A stretch of 64,000 bases of DNA from Takakia lepidozioides (lineage: Eukaryota; Streptophyta; Takakiopsida; Takakiales; Takakiaceae), in NCBI GenBank assembly GCA_030704615.1, contig CM060733.1:16678001-16742000 (forward strand). The letters run 5' to 3'. The position numbers and the translations under genes were made by a program. Each line of letters starts with the position of its first letter. Position 1 is the stretch's first letter. The notes beneath the pieces were generated by a model that had not been told where the DNA came from, made no database searches, and saw only the letters and a program-made list of their open reading frames with translations. Of this stretch, positions 37,123-47,079 are shown one piece after another.

Positions 37123-37384
37123 TCTTAGTTTGCGGATGGTGACTATTGGGGTCCTATGACTTGACCTCTCTAGGACTTAGAAACATTTTAGTTTTATGGT
37201 ATATCACCATCTGTACTCCGTGCACGGTTTTCCTAGCCAAGGGTTTTGTCCTCGGCCCAACTTATAGGTGCCAGGTTTTCCCTTGGTAGGTTTTTTCACC
37301 CAGCAGTGGAGGGTGATATTTCCTTATTCTTTGTTTTCCTTCACGGAGCTCAGGATTTTTCATGGGGGGTAGGCTTCACAGATG

Positions 37385-37821
37385 TGATGGCCCATACTTT
37401 CCTAGACTAGAAATGGTCCGTTTCATCCAAAACAGCGATACACATCCATAGTATATTTTTTTGGCGTATAATGTCGTTAAACTGTTACAATGATATCTAG
37501 GTTAGGGTTAGTTTTGGCTAGTGGCCACATCCTGGCCCTTCATCTGATCTAGGGTGATTAAACGGCGCCCGGTTTTGGCTTGTGACGCCTCGCCACGCGG
37601 CGGGCAACTGAAGCTAGGTATAAAGACGGCGCCCTGACACAAGGTCAGGGCGGTGTACACGGGTGTTAGTGTATATGTGAAGTGAGTGTACAAGGTTTGG
37701 ATGAGAGCTGCTTTGTGTCAGATCCGTGTGTTTGATCCTCCTCTCGCGTGTTGCCTGCTCTTTCCGCTCGCCCCTTTGTTGTGAAATCTTGCTTCTTGAG
37801 AGGAAAGGAGTATATGCTTCA
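37385..37821 (+). repeat. LTR (TG...CA), plus orientation
   Basis: It begins TGATGGCCCATAC about 260 bp after the integrase stop, preceded by a GGGGGGTAGG purine run that may be the polypurine tract. It ends ATATGCTTCA. The near-identical inverted copy at 23389-23830 fixes both ends at 437 and 442 bp. It is taken as the 3' LTR of the element at 32649-37122. The 5' partner is not found. Confidence 0.85.
37619..37625 (+). promoter_or_regulatory. TATA box of LTR promoter
   Basis: TATAAAG lies mid-LTR, in the position of a U3 promoter, ahead of the conserved CCCTGACACAAGGTCAGGGC segment, which is itself an inverted repeat (CCCTGAC / GTCAGGG) that could mark R. It is degraded in the minus copy. 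Confidence 0.5.
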
Positions 37822-38110
37822 GGCAAACAGATGACTTCACCCTTCAAGGGTTGGCCAACACAGTAGGCAGTCTTAGTGAGTCTGTAGCTCGTCTGTAACC
37901 ACTCAGTTTGCTGCCATGCAAGCTCATCAATAGCGTCGGCAGCCTCGCCATGCGCAAGGACAAGCAAATGGCAATAATAGGGGTCGCACCCAAACTGGTC
38001 AAGCATATGAAGGCAATCATGCTGCATGTTATATCTGTGGGTCTTTTGAGCACTGGACTAAGCATTGTCCAAACAGGGCAGGTTAACAGAGCTGATCAAG
38101 AACAAGAAGG
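37822..38110 (+). pseudogene. Gag fragment with CCHC zinc knuckle
   Basis: Immediately right of the LTR. QTDDFTLQGLANTV and LSESVARL (TAA where Gln would fit) change frame into NNRGRTQTGQAYEGNHAACY, then ICGSFEHWTKHC. This is a C-x2-C-x4-H-x4-C nucleic-acid-binding knuckle (37995-38070). It is the part of gag that the element at 32649-37122 lacks. Coding that starts mid-gag at an LTR edge means a deletion or nested insertion rather than a normal 5' LTR-leader arrangement. Confidence 0.75.
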
Positions 38111-38254
38111 CTGTTAGTGGTTCTTCCCTTTCTTTAAACTAGAGAGACCTCTTGGGAAGGGGGCAAGAGGTCCATCATCTACCAACCCTACCTTTAAGGC
38201 TTCCTAGGCCCAAGCGCGACCTCTAGGGTAGTCTCTAGTGTTGGCCCAAGGGTC

Positions 38255-38375
38255 CAATGTCATCTAAGTCCAAATGCATATTTTTTCCACGGAGTCTACG
38301 ACCAGATTTGAACCGGAGACCTTTCCTCCTCTCGAGGCTCCAACCATTGTGCCAAGAATTCCCACTTTATCATTT
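38255..38375 (-). repeat. tRNA-derived element (SINE or tRNA pseudogene)
   Basis: On the minus strand, TGGCACAATGGTTGG (close to A box TGGCNNAGTGG) is followed about 25 bp later by GGTTCAAATCT (B box). A short CCTC/GAGG stem lies between them and a T-arm-like CCGG...CTGG surrounds the B box. The acceptor stem does not pair, so it is not a working tRNA. The spacing fits an RNA polymerase III internal promoter of a SINE. Edges are unclear. Confidence 0.5.
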
Positions 38376-38539
38376 TTCGGGAATTTCCGGCGACCCAAAG
38401 CACCACATCTCCCACATCGCAAGTCCAAAAACCATGAGTTTTTTTGGCAGCTTTGAAAAACAAGCATGGGCATTTAAGGGATAAACTTGGCTGCGCGGCA
38501 GCGTTGCGGCGTTGCTAAAAGAGCATTTTGAAGCTGAGG

Positions 38540-39150
38540 CGGGGGGCTATTTGTGCGACGCCCTGGAGTCGCACGCCAGTCGCTAGGGTGTCGCTGGAAT
38601 ATCGTCGCATAAATGCGACGGATGGGGGTCGCACGACCCCCTCCTCCTCTAGCACGCCCGGACATAGGTACTTGGTGATCTAGGGCGCTGGCAGGGGCCT
38701 CCTTCTAGCGCCGGCCGACCGTCGCTGCCATCCAACCGATGGCGTTGGATGGTCGCGTCGTTGTTTTTTTTCATATGCCCGGGTGTCGCATGCTAAAAAC
38801 AACGCGACCCCCGGACGTCGGATAAGTGAAAAAACCCCGTCGCAGGGGAGGCGGTCTGTGCGACACTTGGCCGTGGGTTGGAGCGACTCCCGGGAGTCGC
38901 ATATTTATAAAAATATTTTCTTAAAAGAAAACACGGGGCAGGGCGGGAGTGGGAACAAGCTACGTTGCGGCGTCGCTCCTAGCGACCCCCGGAGGTCGCC
39001 AAGGAAAAAAACCAGTCGGAGGGGGGGGGTCGGCCGTTGCTACGCACTGGGTTGTGGCGACGGAGGGATGTCGCCTCTTGCGACCCCTCCCGTGGCAAGC
39101 CGGAAATTCCCGTCGCATGGGCGCTGTTGAAAGCGACGCCCTGGGGTTGG
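38540..39150. repeat. GC-rich tract dense in TGCGAC/GTCGCA
   Basis: About twenty copies of GTCGC or its complement GCGAC, many extended to GTCGCA, are scattered irregularly through 600 bp, often beside CCCCGG or CCCTGG. There is no constant period and no coding motif. Composition is sharply GC-richer than the flanks. Confidence 0.6.
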
Positions 39151-39454
39151 GGGTGTTTGGGGGTTGATTTTGGGGGTGAATTGGGGGTGATTTTTGGTTT
39201 TTCCCTGGTTTGTTTTTGGTGTGTTGGAAGACCTTATAGCTTCTATTGCTCTGATATAACGGGTACATAGCATAGGTTATTGCATAGGTTTGACCGAGCA
39301 TGAATGAAGGTGAGGCCGGTGCAACACATGAATAAGAGGGAAGATGGAAAGATGGAAATATATGTACAGATGGAAATATATTTAGAAGTAATGAGCTGAA
39401 ATGCTTTGCTCACAAGGGTTCAGTAGGCTGACCCTGGGACCTACACGGACTACG

Positions 39455-42400
39455 CTAGTCATCCTCATCCTCATCCTCATCCTCAGAGGAGGACTCGGAG
39501 GTATCCGATGAGCCTGATGACTCCGCGCCCTTTGCCTGAGCATGTACAGCAAGCGTCGTTCCCCTAACTCCCACAGAGCCCTCATCCAATCCCTGGCCAT
39601 GACCCCCCCCCCACCCATACTAGTGCCCTATAGTGCACTCATCCCCTCCGTGTTGGCCATGTTCTTCATGAGGGCTTGCCAACCATGCTGCTTGGCGTAG
39701 TCGTACTCTATCGGAGATGGCTTCTTCTCAAACGTGGTTTCCTACACTTGCCACAAATTAAAGTCAGTTCCTCACGATGATGGAGCGAGAAAGAAGACAT
39801 AACAAAATACATAGGGAAGTATGACTTACAAATCGTAAGATAAAACCCCTCGATCCGCCGGGGCCCCACTTGTGCGTGGATTTGTGCTTCTGAAGGCGGA
39901 CTGTTGTTGCTTCGCGTGCCTTCTCAAATTTGGCCTTGGGTGTCGCATCCTTCTCTCCCGCAATAAGCGCATCCCACAATACCTATGCGCCCCCCCCCTC
40001 CCCCCACAATTAGCAAATTACACACATACGTTGCATCGAATCCACCTCATTAATGCACATGCAACAAATGGAAGGTGAAATGATTCAAGGATTCGCCAAC
40101 CTGTGAAACTCCAAAAGGTGGTTTGGGTTGGACCCCTCCACTTTGTCTGCCTGCTTTCTGTTGCAAGCACACCAGGGTCTTTACCTCTGTCCACGAAGAT
40201 GGTCGACCATCACTCCAATTGCCCGGAAACCGGCTGTCTAACTCACGGGCATACGCCCGCTTTTGGCCATAGTGCTGATCTGCCCACTCGATGTGCAGAG
40301 GGAACCACAACGATGCGAGTTTGAAGGTTGGCTTCTTCATAGCCGCCCAAAACGCACTGCGGGGGTCACCATGCTTATTGACCTCCACCGGTGGCACAAC
40401 AATCTTTGCCAACTCCACGTCCTCTATCCCCCGGAATTTCTTCTTCTTCGTCCCACCCTCTCCCTTCTTTGTAACCTCCTTCCCCTCCACCTTTGTTACC
40501 CCACTGGCCTCCCCCGCATGCACAATCACCACTTCATCTTCATGGGACCTCTTCTTCTTCTTCTTCTTTTCCTTCCCCTTCTCCGTCACTATGTCTTTCC
40601 CCTTCCCTGTTGCTTCCACTCTTTCCTCTCTCTCCCTTCTCTCTCTCTCCTCGGTAGCCCCTTCATTGATGGTATAAGGGACCTCGCGAGGTCGAGGCCT
40701 CTTCTTCTTACCTTTGGTGTTTGGGTCCTTCATGAACACCACGTGCCCTCCATCATTAGCAACCCCACCGGACTGCACCAATGTGGCCAAGAATGTTGCT
40801 GCCTCCTGAAGACGAATAACCCCCCAAATTCAAAAAAGAAACAAACAACAAAGAAAATCATGCATGCAAAGGAAAGGACAAAACATGGAACAAGGTGCGA
40901 TAGTTGTACCTTTGCAAGCTTGGCCGACTCGGCCCCGGTGTCACCCGATGTGGCAGGAGTCCCCGCTGTCGGAAGTCCCCGTACTATCTCCTCCCGGAGC
41001 GCCGCTGGAAGTAAATTCAAGACAACCATGGCCCCCCGCGGCGGCCCGTAGTCCAGGCCCTTCTTTGCTGACTGCTCAGGCTGAGGGGGCGGCGTTGCTG
41101 CTCGGCTGGCCTCTCCACCGGCCCGTACCTCCTCCCCCCCCCCAAATGCTCCGCAGGGTAGAAGCCCTCACCCGGCTTGACTAATTCGAGGCGCTTTTTT
41201 ATGTCGGCCAACTCATTAATGCCAATATTGGCCTTCCTCGTCTCCTCCTCCCTCATCCTCAACACTTCCCAAGGCCCTTCAACCTGACCTTGGGCCTTGG
41301 CAAGTGTGGGGGGGATGCTAGAGTGTGAGCCTAGTCACGTGAGCCCAAGAGCCTGTGAGCCCAGGACACGTGGCATGATTTTGGGAAAGATGCGGCGTCT
41401 GTTTCTGTGGAAGAGGATCCATTACCGCAGAAACACGTCTTCATCCATATTAACCCTGCAACCCCAAACACAAACCCCAACCCTTGTCAGCCTTAGGGAC
41501 CCACCTCAACCCCGACAGTGAACCTCGCCATCCCGCCCCTGTGCATGATACTGCACACTGACATCATCCATGGGACCATCCATGCATGCAACATTCATCC
41601 ACAGTGTACATCCAATCGGGCTTCATCCATCCAAAAACATTCATCCTCCTCCATCCAACCAAATAGTGGTGTGATGGCATATGTCGAATGACTGTCTACT
41701 GGACTATGCACATATTCATCTCTGTTGAAAAACTTTTATTGAATGCACACGGTTGAATTGGGGAGCAATGTTTAGAAGAAAAACACTTTAAAATTCGCAA
41801 GACGCAATGGAGAGAATGTTTCAATTCAGGGATGTGAATTTCATTGTAGTCCGTGCTCATTACAACGGATGGTGGGAAGAGAAATGGTGGTGCAACGGAA
41901 AACGGAGAGTGTGTCCCCTCATGTTCCATAAATGAATGCCCTCAAGTACATCCGTAGGTGGTGTCAACACGACTACTGCTACCACCTGAATCTGCTGAAC
42001 TGCTAGAAGTACTGCTACCACCTGAAACTGCTGCACTATCATCTATGAAGACCTTTGCGCGGAGGTGCCTGAGCGTCTTCCTGGAACTGCAATTTGAAGT
42101 AGGCTAGTGCTCACCTTCACCCGTCCGCAGCCCGACATCCTTAGGCACCAGCCATAACTGAGTGCGCTGAAGCACTCAATTCAGGCAGTGCGAACAACAT
42201 GACTTCATAATAGGGTGTACAGTGGAACTTCAACAGAGAAGGCATAAAAATAAAGTATTTGAAACCTACCTTCTGCCTTGGGCAATCCCCCTTCGTCAGA
42301 TATAGGCTGTTGACACAGTTCCAGGTCTTGATAATCCGCATCCCCGAGGCTTTCAAGTAGCTTGCTAGCTCCCGGCGACATCTCATCGTGACGGATTGTA

Positions 42401-45400
42401 TGATAACAAGAACCCCCGCATCGGAAAGGAAAAACTTGCAAAAAAAACACCCAACTCCAATACCTCTCGTCAAATTTGTTCCAGGTTGGGCAGGTGTCAC
42501 TGGGCAGAATATCCGGGACTGGATGCCCATCCGGAATGTCCACAATAACCATCTCCGAAGCAAACGGTTTCTGTGCACCATTCACCCAAGATTCCTTCCC
42601 CCTCCATGCCTGCAAGCAATATAGCGTGTAAGAAGGGGAGGATGTTTTATAAGCAACATGTCTGGTCCAAGTAAAAATAAAACAAAGAAAACAAAACTCA
42701 AACACATGCATGATAATTGCTTACCGATTGGAGAAAAGCACATAGCTTGTCCCACGTTTTGGAAGGATCACCACTGTAACTTGACTTCCGTGTCTCCATC
42801 ATGGCCAGGAACCCGTCGTTTACCAGCTCGCACATGCCCGGAAAAACGATTCTGGATGGGTGCTCCATTGCATCGTAGGGCTCTTTTAGACCCTTCTTCT
42901 TTCGGTCGGGCTTTTTGGCTAGGGGTGGGGTCTGCACTGGTTCCGGTTGCACCGCGGACTCCTTCTCATTCTCATTCGGATTGTTTTTCTGCTTCTTTAC
43001 CTTCCCTTTCCCCTTGTCCTTTCTAGGCTTCACTGGCGTATTCTGTGCAAGAGGCTCTTTCTCAGCCAATATCCTCAAGTTTCTCTTCTGCAACTCCTTC
43101 TCCGTCAGAGGGGCCAAGGCCTCTGCATTCTCGTTTTGATTTCGGGTCACAAGCTTAGACCAAGGGCATCCAGAGCGTGGGATATCCATATACCAGCAGC
43201 AGTCTCGAAGATGTGAAGTCCCGTAATCCTTCAAATCCCTGCAGTGTACATTGTCTGAGCGTTGGATGGGTCACACCATAGGTCAATAAAGTGCAGGTGT
43301 CGACTCAGGTTCTTGCCTGGAATGAGAACATGTGTACCTACACAATCAAAATAGAGGGAATGTTAGTAAGTGGGGAAAGCGTGAGAAAACAGTTTAAGGA
43401 CCCCTTGACTGTGTGCGCTAGCGCACTCAATTTTGGGTCTGTCCACCCAAGCCCTACTTAGAAGCCAGGGCAGGTGTGATTCAGTAGAGGATCGGATGTT
43501 CGTATGTAGAATGAAAGGTTGGGAAACACAGAAGTGCCCACCCCTTTATTAAGTGCGTCAGCACACACAATTTTGGGACTGTTTATTCAATAGAGCAGGG
43601 TTGCAACGACAGCGAAACTTCGTGAGACAGGAATGAAGGGTGGAAAAAGAGTGTCAAGACGAATCTGTATAGAACCCTCTTCATGGCCTATTCTGATCCA
43701 TGCTGCTGCTCGAAGTCATTAGTGCGCGAGATACCTCCCTCTTTGGCAAACTCCCTGAAGAAGCAAGCGCCGAAGCAAACTGCTTTCCACTGGCGGACAT
43801 AGTCTTCTAGATTATCCGTCGGTGGAGTCATAGTTATCTTGTAATCCTTCAGCTACTTCTCCAGCACCAGCTGTGCCCGAGCCTCTATCTGCGCAAGAAC
43901 AGTTTTACAATTCAGAGAACAGATTTTTAAGAACAGTAAGTGACTTTTACCGGTGCAATGCAGTTTTGCAGTGGAAATGGAACGGCGAGAGGAAAAAACC
44001 TGTGCCCAAGTACGTGGCTTTGTGTAGCCACATATCGAGAACATGGTCATTGAATTGCTTTATGACTCCTGTTTCCTTGTTCTTCTCACTCTTCGGAAAG
44101 CAGTGGTTATCTTTCACTGTCGGGTCAGCGTTCCAAATCTCAAGCCATTTCACTTTCACCTCTGGCTCCACTACGGCAGTGGACAGGCGATGAAGCTTCT
44201 CCTGCATCATTTCGGGCTTGGTGTTCATGTTCCAATGGATCCTGACCTGATTCAAGAATTCTGGTCCAAAAGCAAGGTCGGCTATTCTGAGTTGTTTTAC
44301 GAACGCGCTCATGTAGTGCCTCTTCGCCACCTCCATCTCCTTGTTCATAGATTCTTCCACTCCTTTTGAGGATCGCTCCCCTGGGTCTTTTTTGGCATAG
44401 TACTCTACTTTCCCTTTCTCTCCAGCCTCCGCAATCTCTTGCTGAACATTCCAGTATACAACGTATTAGTCAACTGGTTTTTTGAATGAACAAGTAGACA
44501 GAGCTAGGGAAGGAATACTTACAGCGTACATGTAGTCACATAAAGCCTCCCTGGTCAGCTTGTACCATGTGTCGGCGGAATACCGAATATCCTGAATAGA
44601 ATGTGGACCAAATTCATCGTCATGTATGCACTTTCGGTTCCCCTGCAGTCCCACACAAATACTATGACTTCCTCCTTCAGCAGGAAATACAAAACAGACA
44701 GAACAAATCAGAGAGTTCTGATGGCATGAAGGGTGAGCATTATACTTACTTGTTGATGTCATGCATAGCCGTCAGAAGTGTTGTGACGTTTCCTTTCGGA
44801 TCCAGCACCATGGACGCCACAAGGTAGTGCCAGTCCTCGTCTGTGCTGTGATATTTGTTTATGACATTCATCTAGGCCATGAAGCGGTGATTGCCATCCC
44901 AGATATGAAACATTTTCCCGGAGAACACCTGTGTAGACAGTCTCCTCGAAATCTGGGCTTCGAACTCCTCGTTTACTTCTCGCCATATTGGATCCCAGCT
45001 TTTCACAATTGACTCGTCCACCAAGACCTCCTTTCCACTGGCATCGCATAAGGACACGTAAAACACGGGAGACCCCTCTATGTATCCATGACTAAAATCT
45101 TGCTCCAACTTGGACACATCCCCGGTCAGGGCAGGTCGAATGATTGGCATTGATATTAGGTGGCAGAGAGGGATCATAATCTTGCCTCCAGGTACCTGCA
45201 TAGACTTGATCACCTGCGCGGAATTGACCTTCTGGTACACGAGGACCTTTGCCGCTCACTCTTCGTAGAAAAGATCGTCTTCTTCAACAGGCTTCTCAGT
45301 CACTACCTCCTACTGCTGCTGCTGCTTCTCAGGCTGCAATCCTTTTCTTTTCCTCCCCTGCACCTCCCACAATTACAGCCTTTCCGTCATTCCACAGCTA

Positions 45401-46397
45401 CATTTTCCTCAGAACTAAGTGCGCCACTACACTCAGTTTCAAGGTTATCGTTTCTGTCTATCTGAAAACTCAAAAGAGATCTCACTTTGAATAAAACACA
45501 CTTTCTAACTATCGTTTCACCTCTCTCATAAGCAAACTGACCATTCTATGGTGCTCCGAAACTGAGTGCGGTGGCGCACTCAGTTCTGGGAGCCCTCCAT
45601 TCTGTCTGCCTACTTTCTGTTTTGAGTTCATTGGGTCTTCACGTCTGTCCAAAAAGATTGTTGACCACACACCTCAAAACTGTGTGCGCCACCGCACTCA
45701 GTTTCCAGGTTAGACTTAATGTGATTCTCAGAACTCATAAGAGATCTCACTATGGAATAAACACACTTTCTATCTATCGTTCACCTCAGTCAATAGCAAC
45801 TCAATGATTCCATGGTGCTCAGAAATTGAGTGCGGTGGCGCACTCAGTTCTGGGGGACCACTCCACTGTCTCTCGGACCTAAACTGTGAACATCACCTTC
45901 CCTAATGCCCAAGCAATTGCCTAGCATCCATTAGAAATGAGTGCGCCACCGCACTCAGTTTCCCCATGTCCCTCTCAAGCTTCCATTGCAGATCCTGCTG
46001 CCTCTAAGACTTGCGTATTCACCTCGGCCCACAATGGAAGTGATAGAGCTCCCCTCAAAACTGAGAGGGGATCTCTCGTATCCTGTCTATGCACTTGGTA
46101 CGACAGTCAAGCGAGATTCATGCACATTGGGAGAAGGATCACCTTGGGTTTCATGACACCACTTCCCAATGCCTCTTCTTGCTGCGTCCTCACCGCCTCC
46201 TTTGGTGTCGCTTCTTTCTCACCGACGGTGGTGTCGATGTCCATGTCATGCACATTGGTCTCCGGGGCAGTCTCCTCCCCTTCCCTTCTTCCCTCCATTT
46301 GAGGCTGGACCTCCTCTGTCATCTGTTGTGATTCTTGGGTGGACGTATCCTATGCAACCTGCTCATCAGCATTTTGCAGATTGTGCAACTTTCTCAT
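39455..46397 (-). pseudogene. Multi-exon gene with ParB/sulfiredoxin-like (DGNHR) domain
   Basis: Exons on the minus strand with matching phases: 46397-46143, 45357-44750, 44667-44523, 44441-44000, about 43890-43640, about 43330-42725, 42609-42270, about 41320-40910, 40805-40185, 39982-39830, 39741-39455. Features in order: an acidic N-terminus. Next, MPIIRPALTGDVSKLEQDF then FHIWDGNHRFMA (44880-45150), the layout of a ParB/Srx-like fold. Then a Lys/Glu-rich linker; VIVDIPDGHPVPD with WSWVFFLQVFPF (42540-42400), possibly Rossmann or methyltransferase-like; a KKKKKKR stretch (about 40560); THKWGPGGSRGF; and an acidic EDEDEDEDD tail. Stops at 46350, 45310, 45256, 44872, 43853, 43688 and 39628 are TAG or TGA where CAG or CGA fits. 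Frameshifts lie near 43240 and at the C-run 41138. I do not recognise the whole protein. One or two exons between 42270 and 41320 are probably missed. Confidence 0.6.
45413..45960. repeat. Array of hairpin palindromes, period about 265 bp
   Basis: Five 26-bp palindromes with 11-bp arms and a 4-base centre: 45413, 45560, 45678, 45824 and 45935. The best (45560-45585) is AACTGAGTGCG, GTGG, CGCACTCAGTT with perfect arms. Centres alternate CCAC, GTGG, CCAC, GTGG, CCAC, so neighbours are in opposite orientation. The DNA between them also repeats (GAGATCTCAC, AACACACTTTCT), giving about two units of 257-265 bp. Related singles occur at 42156, 43407 and 43549, all in introns of the same gene. Confidence 0.85.
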
Positions 46398-46619
46398 TCT
46401 AACTCGTGCGTTTTTCCTCTCTCTCGCACTCGTGAAGTAAAGGGACCGCCTTCTACGTCTTCTTCCTATGTCTTCTCTCTCACTCCCGCAGCTCTCCAGC
46501 TTGACTAACAACAATAGAGAAAATAAGGAACCCTCTCAAGCCGTAAGTTATGCATGTGGTTAAAGACGTGCGTGTCTGCCTTCTAACCACCCAAATGGAT
46601 CGCTCTCACTGGCTGCGGT

Positions 46620-46946
46620 TTATTGGGCGCCCCTATTGCCATCAATAAGGCCGTTTTCTTCAAATGTGGATGTTTGGTGATTTGGATGAAATATTGCGCA
46701 CATGAGACATGTCATCGCCCTATCATACACGGATTTTGCCTTCTTCGAAAAGAAAACATACATAACGTCAAGAACGCCATGTCCGCGTTCATCCGGCGTC
46801 GGATATTTCCCGGGTTCGGCACTCAATGCACTGTCCGGGTTCACGTTGTGGAACACCGTAAAACGCACATTGGATTGCCATATCCAAGACGGTGTGACAA
46901 AATAAACAGTTTTGTTCCCTTCTCCATCAATTTGGCAACTGCCCAA
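46620..46946 (-). CDS. Unrecognised exon-like frame
   Basis: A 108-residue minus-strand frame with natural composition: VYFVTPSWIWQSNVRF, YPTPDERGHGVLDVMYVFF, CAIFHPNHQT, GLIDGNRGA. The TAA at its end could be a mutated CAA, since the frame continues as TAASESDPFGW. It lies just upstream of the ParB-like gene on the same strand. It might be an earlier exon or a displaced piece of a second copy. No family is assigned. Confidence 0.4.
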   Translation of the reverse strand: MGSCQIDGEGNKTVYFVTPSWIWQSNVRFTVFHNVNPDSALSAEPGKYPTPDERGHGVLDVMYVFFSKKAKSVYDRAMTCLMCAIFHPNHQTSTFEENGLIDGNRGAQ

Positions 46947-47079
46947 CTGTTTTGGCGGTGTGGTTCAATACCCTTGACCGTTATTGGTTGATGTGTGGGG
47001 CCAATTGTACAACTGCCTCATGCCTTAGCAAACACTTTTGGGATGTGGCAATCGCCTCCGGAAGGTTTTTACCTGTCCA

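Noticed and set aside
40290-40680. Plus-strand frames rich in Phe, Leu and Ser
   Set aside because: They are the antisense of the Lys/Glu-rich exon 40805-40185, which has clean splice sites and natural composition.
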